Below are positions 1-4,862 of a stretch of 9,625 bases of DNA, piece by piece. Below the pieces are notes generated by a model. It was given only the letters and a program-made list of their open reading frames with translations. It searched no databases and was not told the origin of the DNA. Location of the stretch: positions 1-9,625 of the forward strand of contig DASC01000038.1 of assembly GCA_002503595.1 (NCBI GenBank), in the 5' to 3' direction. The position numbers and the translations under genes were made by a program. The stretch's first letter is position 1; the number at the start of each line of letters is the position of its first letter. The DNA comes from Candidatus Methanogaster sp. UBA203 (lineage in GTDB: Archaea > Halobacteriota > Methanosarcinia > Methanosarcinales > Methanogasteraceae).

Positions 1-59
1 TTCACATTGTCGGTCTCGTATTCGTCCAGTATGGATGTGATCTCGTTTCTGTCGATCAT
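1..59 (-). CDS. purP: N-terminal fragment, probably PurP (FAICAR synthetase, archaeal purine biosynthesis)
   Basis: Only the first 19 codons and two further bases are inside the window; the gene runs off the left edge. The visible N-terminus has the pattern M-I-D-R-x-E-I-x-x-I-L-D-x-Y-x-x-D-N-V. This matches what I recall of the start of archaeal PurP, the ATP- and formate-dependent enzyme that makes FAICAR in IMP synthesis and replaces the formyltransferase half of PurH. The ATG at 59-57 is preceded by an AT-rich TATA-like stretch about 26 bases upstream and by no Shine-Dalgarno sequence. That fits a leaderless transcript and supports this start. The identification rests on 19 residues only; the rest of the gene, which should begin with a G-S-H-S/T motif about 25 residues in, is out of view. 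Another family with a similar short helix at its start cannot be excluded. Confidence 0.5.
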   Translation of the reverse strand, partial: MIDRNEITSILDEYETDNV

Positions 60-77
60 GGTATCAATTGCAGCCCG

Positions 78-90
78 ATATCATATTATG
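78..90 (-). promoter_or_regulatory. TATA-like element for the left-edge gene
   Basis: Read on the minus strand, this AT-rich stretch (ATAATATGATA) is centred about 26 bases upstream of the ATG at 59. Archaeal TATA boxes lie about 25-30 bases before the transcription start, so transcription would begin at or next to the start codon. It lies in the 97-base gap after the nifU-like stop, which suggests the left-edge gene has its own promoter rather than depending only on read-through. Confidence 0.4.
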
Positions 91-156
91 TGTTGTTGTT
101 GTGTGCTGTTATGTGAGGCGGTCAACCTGCGTGAAGCGCGAAACTATGGTACAGCC

Positions 157-462
157 TTATATATCCCTGGCAACCACAACTTCGCTGATATCAGGCACTT
201 CCTCCTTCAACCGGTTCAGAATCCCTTCCCGCACCGACGCAACCCGGACCGCACCCCTGCCGCATAAGCACTCCCTTGGGACATTGAAGGTTCTTATAAA
301 TTTGCTGAAGGTGGTCGGGACTGTGGTTTTTTTGAGCGTGATCGTAACGACACCGCCACTGACATCCATCAGGGTGATATCGCCGCCGTCGGCTCTCAGA
401 ACCGGACGGATGCTCTCCTGTATGATCTCATCGATCCTTTTGAACATGTCGTTATCTTCCAT
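157..462 (-). CDS. NifU C-terminal-domain-like protein with altered CxxC loop
   Basis: This 101-residue protein is a stand-alone NifU C-terminal (Nfu) type domain. In the family this domain holds or delivers a labile Fe-S cluster through a CxxC motif. Residues about 7-45 match it well, with the hallmark R-P-V-L-R-A-D-G-G-D at 19-28, and residues about 78-97 match the closing helix and strand (R-E-G-I-x-x-R-L-K-E-x-x-P-x-I-x-E-V). The centre is unusual. About 19 extra residues (roughly 46-64, Thr/Pro/Phe-rich) lie before the metal loop, and the loop reads C65-L-C67-G-R-G70. When aligned with the usual C-x-x-C, C67 is kept and the second cysteine is Gly. A run of seven A (plus bases 327-333 as T) lies where similarity breaks, but the two alternative frames do not restore a normal loop. 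The start at 462 is supported by a TATA-like box 28 bases upstream; the upstream ATG near 484 is out of frame. The family call is solid; cluster binding is uncertain. Confidence 0.8.
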   Translation of the reverse strand: MEDNDMFKRIDEIIQESIRPVLRADGGDITLMDVSGGVVTITLKKTTVPTTFSKFIRTFNVPRECLCGRGAVRVASVREGILNRLKEEVPDISEVVVARDI

Positions 463-485
463 CGGGCTTTTGGTCTCGTTCCATG

Positions 486-494
486 ATTAATAAG
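486..494 (-). promoter_or_regulatory. TATA box of the nifU-like gene
   Basis: On the minus strand this reads CTTATTAAT, centred 28 bases before the ATG at 462, with no Shine-Dalgarno sequence between. This is the spacing expected for a leaderless archaeal transcript. Confidence 0.45.
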
Positions 495-524
495 ACTTTT
501 TCAGGTGATCGTCCCGAGCAACCA

Positions 525-534
525 TTAATATTAA
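525..534 (+). promoter_or_regulatory. TATA box of the DHPS-like gene
   Basis: The perfect palindrome TTAATATTAA is centred 36 bases before the ATG at 566, giving a predicted leader of about 10 bases. Because it is palindromic and lies in the divergent gap it could be read in either direction, but the nifU-like gene has a better placed box of its own at 486-494. Confidence 0.45.
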
Positions 535-565
535 AAAGCATCGATATGATTATTGGTGCGATACC

Positions 566-2035
566 ATGGACATCCTCATAGCGACCGGAAGACTTGCGCA
601 GCAGACCGTCAGAGAAGCGGTGGGGGAGAATGCGGCTGTGCTTGTCCTCGATATCGAGATAGCGGCATTCATAACGCCGGGTCTGCTCGGGTCAGCGCTG
701 CCGGGCAAGCGGTACGATCTGATCCTTGTTCCGGGTCTCGTATCGAGCGATTTCACGGATCTCGAAGAGAGGTGCAGAACACAGATCCGTCTCGGGCCGA
801 GACATGCGTATGACCTGACTTCGGTGCTCTCGTGCGCGGGCGAACTCGAACTCTCAAAAACCATCCCTGCCTGTGAATTTCTATCAACAAGGATGCGAGA
901 GGATGCTCGTTCGCACCTGGAAGAGCACGAGAGGGACGCCAAGCCAGCATTCGAGATATGCGGAAGAAAGATCGGCGGAGACTCGCGCATGAAAGTGATG
1001 GCAGAGATCGCTGGTGCGACAGCGATGAGTGACGAGGGATTGGCGGAAAAGATACGCGAGTTTGAGGAGAAGGGCGCTGACATCATCGATCTCGGCGCTA
1101 CAATGGATTGCAGTGTCGATGATGTTATAAGATCGGTTAAGATTGCGAAATCCACAACAGAACTTCCTGTGAGCATAGATACGCTCGATCCCGATCTCAT
1201 TGTTGCTGGAATTAAGTCAGGAGTCGATCTCGTGCTGAGTCTTAATTCGAGTAACATCGATGCCACTACCGGTGCGGTGCTGAAACACGGAACAGCGGTT
1301 GTGATCATCCCGGATCAGGGAGCTCCCGTTTCTCTCTTCCGGAATATCGAGTATGCGAAGGAAATCGGCATCGAGAAGATCATCGCAGACCCTGTACTCG
1401 ATCCTGTCGGGTATGGAGTCGTTGAATCGATTTGCCGGTACAGGGATTTCCGGAAACAGGACCAGGCTACCCCGCTCTTCTTCGGTGTCGGCAATGTTAC
1501 AGAATTGATCGATGCCGACTCTGTGGGCGTGAATGCGCTTCTGACCGGGATCGCATCCGAACTCGGCGCAGACATCCTCTTCACGCCCGAGCACAGCGAC
1601 AAGGCATGCGGGAGCATCGCAGAACTCGTTACCGCCTCGCAGATGATGGTGCTTGCAACAGAGCGCAGCAGTTCGCCAAAGGATCTCGGAATCGATCTCC
1701 TCATCTTAAAGGAGAAGCGGTATCTTCCTGATGCAGAAGTTCCTGAAAAATCCATTCTTGCTTCACAGAAGTCAAAATGGGCTCCAGACCCTGCCGGATG
1801 CCTCCGCATCGAGATCTCGAGAGAGAGCAGGGCGATCATCGTTACCCATGCGAAGGCAACGATCACCGGAACGGACGTCTGCAGGATTCTCACGACAGCG
1901 ATCGAGATGGGGCTTCTCTCGCGGCTCGACCATGCCGGCTATCTCGGGCGCGAACTGACGAAAGCGAAGCTTGCACTCGATCTTGGATGGAACTATACGC
2001 AGGACGAGGAGTTTCTGAAAGGGCAGGATATTTGA
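566..2035 (+). CDS. Dihydropteroate synthase-like protein (tetrahydromethanopterin-associated family)
   Basis: This 489-residue protein belongs to the archaeal/methylotroph dihydropteroate-synthase-like family (TIGR00284 type), thought to act in pterin cofactor (tetrahydromethanopterin) metabolism; its exact reaction is not settled as far as I know. Three parts are visible. Residues 1-130 form an N-terminal alpha/beta domain (starting M-D-I-L-I-A-T-G-R-L). A pterin-binding TIM-barrel of DHPS type spans about 140-365, with D-I-I-D-L-G-A-T at 172-179, P-V-S-I-D-T at 201-206 (compare P-x-S-x-D-T in true DHPS), a G-V-D-L-V-L-S-L-N strand at 219-227 where DHPS has the I-N-D-V-S segment, and F-F-G-V-G-N-V-T at 305-312. 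A C-terminal domain at about 375-489 ends in H-A-G-Y-L-G-R-E-L. The length is normal for the family and much longer than bacterial FolP (about 280). It appears monocistronic: divergent from the nifU-like gene and followed by an oligo-T terminator. An ATG at 546 is out of frame and was rejected. Confidence 0.85.
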   Translation: MDILIATGRLAQQTVREAVGENAAVLVLDIEIAAFITPGLLGSALPGKRYDLILVPGLVSSDFTDLEERCRTQIRLGPRHAYDLTSVLSCAGELELSKTIPACEFLSTRMREDARSHLEEHERDAKPAFEICGRKIGGDSRMKVMAEIAGATAMSDEGLAEKIREFEEKGADIIDLGATMDCSVDDVIRSVKIAKSTTELPVSIDTLDPDLIVAGIKSGVDLVLSLNSSNIDATTGAVLKHGTAVVIIPDQGAPVSLFRNIEYAKEIGIEKIIADPVLDPVGYGVVESICRYRDFRKQDQATPLFFGVGNVTELIDADSVGVNALLTGIASELGADILFTPEHSDKACGSIAELVTASQMMVLATERSSSPKDLGIDLLILKEKRYLPDAEVPEKSILASQKSKWAPDPAGCLRIEISRESRAIIVTHAKATITGTDVCRILTTAIEMGLLSRLDHAGYLGRELTKAKLALDLGWNYTQDEEFLKGQDI

Positions 2036-2065
2036 TAATTGAGAACATGCTCTATTAGGTTATGG

Positions 2066-2076
2066 TCGTTTTTTGT
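2066..2076 (+). terminator. Oligo-T terminator after the DHPS-like gene
   Basis: A run of six T (2069-2074) lies 34 bases beyond the stop codon with no strong hairpin before it. Archaeal RNA polymerase terminates at such U-tracts, so this is the likely 3' end of the DHPS-like transcript. Confidence 0.4.
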
Positions 2077-2094
2077 GCAATCATGAGATCACTT

Positions 2095-2184
2095 TTCTCA
2101 CCGCAGAGATCGCGGAGCGTGCAGAGCAACTCCTCTCTGCGCCCTCTGCGCACTCCGCGGTTAAATTCTCTGCTTTGATTCATG
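2095..2184. repeat. Dispersed GC-rich hairpin repeat, copy 1
   Basis: This 90-base element opens with TTCTCACCGCAGAG and closes with GCGGTTAAATTC followed by a CTG-TTT-ATTCATG-like tail. The same 14-base opening, 12-base closing and similar tail recur in the same order at 4621-4725. The interior differs but keeps the style of CAGAG/GCGGAG words and their complements. Here 2111-2126 can pair with 2144-2159 (15 pairs including one G-U, with one mismatch), so the element can form a long hairpin. No transposase or coding frame is attached; its resemblance to widespread CGCAGAG-type intergenic repeats is from general knowledge. It overlaps the end of the transporter relic by two bases. Confidence 0.65.
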
Positions 2185-2236
2185 TCTTTCGGTGCCAGGA
2201 TGTTGACCACACACGAGAATCGCGGTAACCATCCGG

Positions 2237-2338
2237 AGCCAGAACGATCGGGGTGATCGCGATGAGACCGACGAGTGCTGACCTGAAGAAGAGCGACGCC
2301 ACGACAAAGACCAGCACAAAACCTAAAATAACCAGAGA
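2237..2338 (-). pseudogene. Relic of an RND/MMPL-type membrane transporter
   Basis: On the minus strand one frame encodes about 34 residues that read as a transmembrane segment with a basic turn and a second hydrophobic stretch: F-V-L-V-F-V-V-A-S-L-F-F-R-S-A-L-V-G-L-I, then P-I-V-L-A. The pattern [hydrophobic]-F-R-S-x-x-x-x-L-I-x-x-x-P-I-V-L-A is typical of the transmembrane core of RND exporters of the MMPL/HAE3 group. The frame is closed by a stop immediately upstream (2341-2339) and has no start codon. Downstream of P-I-V-L-A it changes to hydrophilic residues and stops at 2182-2180, so only a scrap of a protein of several hundred residues remains. The family name is inferred from pattern only; a chance hydrophobic frame is possible but less likely given the ordered motif. 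Confidence 0.45.
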
Positions 2339-2368
2339 TCACAGCACATAAACATCCACTCAAGGATC

Positions 2369-2375
2369 GAGAGGT
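2369..2375 (+). promoter_or_regulatory. Strong Shine-Dalgarno deciding the start at 2379
   Basis: GAGAGGT lies three bases before the ATG at 2379. Most other genes here have no such site. It marks 2379, and not the later ATG at 2396, as the real start of the small gene, even though the longer open frame begins at 2396. Confidence 0.5.
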
Positions 2376-2378
2376 ACG

Positions 2379-2659
2379 ATGAAGAGATTCACAAGATGCC
2401 CGATCTGTGGCACAAGCGTCAAACAGAAACAGAGAATGTGCCGGATCATACGAGGCGGCTACATGCCGAGAGCCTCGACTCAGGAGAGATTGCAGGTGCG
2501 GAGTGTCCACCCATGACTCGTACAAGGATTGATACTTACGATATGCGGTATGCCAAAGGACATTGGTTCGTAGAACAGGATGAGGTGCGAGAGAAAGCAT
2601 CGAAGGATCTTTGGTATCTGAAAGAGTCGGAGGATTATATGCAGGAGGGCTATTTCTGA
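2379..2659 (+). pseudogene. Small zinc-ribbon-like gene, apparently frameshifted
   Basis: The ATG at 2379 has the best Shine-Dalgarno sequence in the window (GAGGT at 2371-2375) and starts M-K-R-F-T-R-C-P-I-C-G, a classic zinc-ribbon opening; a third cysteine follows at residue 21. That frame stops at 2514-2516 after 45 residues with an unconvincing Arg-rich tail. A second frame is open from before 2396 to the stop at 2657-2659 and looks coding (R-Y-A-K-G-H-W-F-V-E-Q-D-E-V, then an acidic, aromatic-rich tail). A single-base loss near 2441-2443 would join them, giving about 93 residues and turning the third cysteine into C-P-D-H, a plausible fourth-ligand arrangement. The repaired gene would end 14 bases before the U32 gene, as in an operon. 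I do not recognise the family. Alternatives are two overlapping small ORFs, a sequencing error or programmed frameshifting. Confidence 0.45.
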
Positions 2660-2673
2660 TCCGGCATCCAGGA

Positions 2674-3582
2674 ATGAACCTCATGGCGCCGGCAGATTCG
2701 TTCGAGACCGCCGCCGGCGTGATCGAAGCCGGCGCAGACGAGATCTATCTCGGGCTTGAGAACGAGAACTTTGTGAACCTGAATCTCTCGGGACGCGGGC
2801 GTGGCTCTAACGTTCCAACGCTATCGGAACTCGAAGGGATCGTTGAGTTCGCCCACGAGCGTGGAGTTCTGGTCGATTACGCCGTGAACACACCCTTCAT
2901 GAGCGACGAACTCGAAGAGATGTTCATATCGCACGTCATGGCTGGCGTGGACGCGGGTGTGGATGCGCTGATCGTCGGGGAACTCGGTGCGATGCAGCTA
3001 ATCAAGGAGATGGACACAGGACTGCCGGTTCACGCAAGCGTTCTCTTAAACACGTTTAATCGCGGGCAGATCGAACTTCTAAAGAATTTGGGCGCAAGCA
3101 AGATCGTCCTGCCGTTTAAGATGGAACTCGATGAGATCAGGACGCTATCAGAGAGCGGAATCGATCTCGAGATCTTCGGGCAGTTCGGATGCTCGAACAT
3201 CAATGGCACATGCCATCTCATCCACAGCGCGGGCGAGAGCATCAATCTCGGACTTCCGTGCCGTGCGAACTATCATGTCGGAGGCAAGGTGCAGCGGGTG
3301 CATCCGATCCTCGATGCGGGCACGGACTGCTCGCTCTGCAGCATCCCTGACCTGCTCGAGATCGGGGTGAGCGTACTCAAGATCGTTGGAAGAGGCATGA
3401 ATCCTGAGATGATCCGGGAGATCGTGCAGATATACCGGAGGTGCATCGATCTCGCACTCGATGGTGGCGATATGGGCGCAATCAGGGAGTATGTGCTCAC
3501 AGAAGAGCCTTTCTGGCAGATGTTATGCGAGCAGAGGAGATGCAAGTACCTTGAAACACCTATCATTGATTCGTACGTGTGA
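2674..3582 (+). CDS. U32-family protein, UbiU-like (probable [4Fe-4S] protein)
   Basis: This 302-residue protein is of the peptidase-U32 family, closest in layout to UbiU. Despite the family name, characterised relatives (UbiU/UbiV, TrhP, RlhA) take part in oxygen-independent hydroxylation of quinone precursors or RNA rather than proteolysis. The N-terminus shows the family signature (M-A-P-A-D-S-F at 4-10, E-A-G-A-D-E-I-Y-L-G at 18-27). The cysteine-rich core has C173-x6-C180-x15-C196 followed by C219-x2-C222. E. coli UbiU, as I recall, uses C169, C176, C193 and C232 for its cluster, so the first three are conserved with nearly the same spacing. The start at 2674 fits the family; a TTG at 2611 in the same frame would add 21 unrelated residues. 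The next gene follows two bases after the stop, so the pair is surely co-translated. The substrate is unknown; ubiquinone is not expected in such an archaeon. Confidence 0.8.
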   Translation: MNLMAPADSFETAAGVIEAGADEIYLGLENENFVNLNLSGRGRGSNVPTLSELEGIVEFAHERGVLVDYAVNTPFMSDELEEMFISHVMAGVDAGVDALIVGELGAMQLIKEMDTGLPVHASVLLNTFNRGQIELLKNLGASKIVLPFKMELDEIRTLSESGIDLEIFGQFGCSNINGTCHLIHSAGESINLGLPCRANYHVGGKVQRVHPILDAGTDCSLCSIPDLLEIGVSVLKIVGRGMNPEMIREIVQIYRRCIDLALDGGDMGAIREYVLTEEPFWQMLCEQRRCKYLETPIIDSYV

Positions 3583-3584
3583 TT

Positions 3585-4451
3585 ATGATGATTGAACTGA
3601 GAACATCTGATTATTCGAAGATCGAAGCGATCACCGGGTTGATCGAAGATGCGGATATCGGTTCGGACGTCAGGATCGGGGTCGGGAGTGAGGCGTGCGT
3701 ACACAAACTACCCGCGACCCCGGAGATCGCACAAGTATCCGACCTCGATTGCATCGATGGCGTGACACTGGTAACCCCGATAACGCCACAGAAGCACTTC
3801 GATCGCGTATGTGGATATGTGAGCGAGGTCGCAGATCTCGGCATCAGGAACCTTCGCATCGTCGTAAACGACCTTGGAATCCTCTACTCCTGCGAGATCG
3901 ATCGCCCTGTTGCCGGGAGGGGCATCGTGCACACCTCAGAGGCGTGCCCATGGGTGGACCACATCCTGCGGGATGAGAGCGACTACGTGAGGGATGCGTA
4001 CCTCCAGACCAATCTCAACTATTCGAGAACCTGCACCCTCTTGAAAGGCATGGGCATCGAGGCGATCGAGACCGATCTCCTGCCCCGGACGATTGCGGCG
4101 GCAAGGAGACTTGACCTACCAGTGTATGCGCATTTTGGGTACGCTGTGGTCGCTTATGCGCGGAGCTGCCATACGGCACGGTTCTATCAGAAGACGCCGC
4201 CAGAATGTGCGCAGTTCTGCAATTCGCCACTGGAACTGGAACTTCGGGATATCTTTGATCTGGAGAGTCTCTCTTTTGCGCCGCCTGATGCTGATGTGAA
4301 GGAGGTGTTTCCGGTGCTTTATCTTCTTGGGAACACGATCTACATGAAGAGCGATTGTCGTGATGCTGCGGGTGTGGATGGGGTTATCGTTAATTGCGAT
4401 ATGGGCACACCATCCTCTAAAATATTAGATGAGATGCTGACACTTGTATAA
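3585..4451 (+). CDS. U32-family protein, UbiV-like partner
   Basis: This 288-residue protein is a second, shorter U32-related protein and the likely heterodimer partner of the UbiU-like protein upstream. Its cysteines follow the UbiV pattern: C38 near the N-terminus and C195-x12-C208-x3-C212. E. coli UbiV uses C39, C180, C193 and C197, with exactly the same spacing in the C-terminal trio, so a [4Fe-4S] cluster is likely. The core alternates beta strands and helices as in the U32 TIM-barrel (V-T-P-I-T-P at about 63-68, L-R-I-V-V-N-D-L-G at about 90-98, L-P-V-Y-A-H-F-G at 178-185). Start choice: ATG at 3585 lies two bases after the upstream stop; GTG at 3579 would overlap that stop, and ATG at 3588 is also possible. 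No Shine-Dalgarno is evident, so translation is probably coupled. Function is inferred from the UbiU-UbiV pair, which performs anaerobic hydroxylation; the archaeal substrate is unknown. Confidence 0.78.
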   Translation: MMIELRTSDYSKIEAITGLIEDADIGSDVRIGVGSEACVHKLPATPEIAQVSDLDCIDGVTLVTPITPQKHFDRVCGYVSEVADLGIRNLRIVVNDLGILYSCEIDRPVAGRGIVHTSEACPWVDHILRDESDYVRDAYLQTNLNYSRTCTLLKGMGIEAIETDLLPRTIAAARRLDLPVYAHFGYAVVAYARSCHTARFYQKTPPECAQFCNSPLELELRDIFDLESLSFAPPDADVKEVFPVLYLLGNTIYMKSDCRDAAGVDGVIVNCDMGTPSSKILDEMLTLV

Positions 4452-4570
4452 CAAAAGCCAACGGATTCAAAGACAAGAAAAGCGTCCTCTCAATCTTTGT
4501 TAACTCTGAAGGCTACCCATTCGCGCGGGAAATTCTTGATACTGTCTCAATATACGATAGCTTCTCATAG
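4448..4570 (+). pseudogene. Unidentified coding remnant after the UbiV-like gene
   Basis: Immediately after, and slightly overlapping, the end of the UbiV-like gene, a different frame stays open for about 40 codons to a TAG at 4568-4570. The translation looks like real protein: A-N-G-F-K-D-K-K-S-V-L-S-I-F-V-N, then S-E-G-Y-P-F-A-R-E-I-L-D-T-V-S. It uses common codons, but no ATG, GTG or TTG opens it; a TGA lies just upstream in the same frame. I do not recognise the family. It may be the C-terminal end of a lost gene, or less likely an alternative tail of the UbiV-like protein reached by a frameshift near 4440. A chance open frame of this length is also possible. Confidence 0.3.
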
Positions 4571-4620
4571 TGGGAGATATAATCGAATATCCTTACCATC
4601 TGTGGTCAATTATCACTATG

Positions 4621-4725
4621 TTCTCACCGCAGAGGGCGCGGAGAACGCGGAGCCCACTATTCTCCGCGTTCTGCCAACGGCTTTGCTAACACATTCAGCG
4701 GTTAAATTCCCTGATTTAACCCATG
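4621..4725. repeat. Dispersed GC-rich hairpin repeat, copy 2
   Basis: This 105-base element shares with copy 1 (2095-2184) the opening TTCTCACCGCAGAG (4621-4634), the closing GCGGTTAAATTC (4698-4709) and a similar tail ending in CATG. A perfect 11-base inverted repeat, 4642-4652 with 4662-4672 around a 9-base loop, forms a strong hairpin. About 20 extra bases after the hairpin (roughly 4675-4697, including AACGGCTTTGCTAAC) are absent from copy 1. Both copies lie in intergenic gaps downstream of plus-strand genes, so they may also end transcripts, although no T-run follows. The open frame across it is only a translation of the repeat. Confidence 0.65.
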
Positions 4726-4830
4726 CGATTTTAACCACGCGGTATTGAGTGTATATATGTAATCACCCTCTTGATGGCGATTATGGCACAGGTTCTTTTA
4801 TTTTTATCAACTATTCCAGATTAGGGCAGT

Positions 4831-4842
4831 ACCTTAATTTCA
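4831..4842 (+). promoter_or_regulatory. Putative TATA box of clpB
   Basis: ACCTTAATTTC is centred about 27 bases before the clpB ATG at 4863, with no Shine-Dalgarno in between, so a leaderless clpB mRNA is predicted. Another AT-rich stretch at 4796-4808 (TTTTATTTTTATC) lies about 60 bases upstream and could be an alternative box with a longer leader. I see no CIRCE-like or other recognisable heat-shock operator. Confidence 0.35.
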
Positions 4843-4862
4843 CGCGAAGACAAGACACGATC

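Noticed and set aside
68..490. Plus-strand open frame of 140 codons at the left end
   Set aside because: It is the complement of the nifU-like gene and both promoters; no recognisable protein features.
550..1308. Long minus-strand open frame (252 codons) opposite the DHPS-like gene
   Set aside because: It is Ser/Arg-rich, matches no family I know, and lies wholly antisense to a clearly conserved gene; GC-rich codon bias opens such frames.
2055..2684. Minus-strand open frame of 209 codons across the intergenic region
   Set aside because: It runs through the hairpin repeat, the transporter relic in the wrong frame and the small plus-strand gene. The composition is shadow-like and there is no ribosome binding site.
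2095..4725. The repeat pair as a composite transposon or CRISPR-like array
   Set aside because: Only two copies 2.5 kb apart in direct orientation, with no transposase, no regular spacers and no target duplication that I can see.
4497..4748. Plus-strand open frame of 83 codons before clpB
   Set aside because: Half of it is a translation of the hairpin repeat (A-E-G-A-E-N-A-E), a known artefact of such repeats, and the first half is not protein-like.
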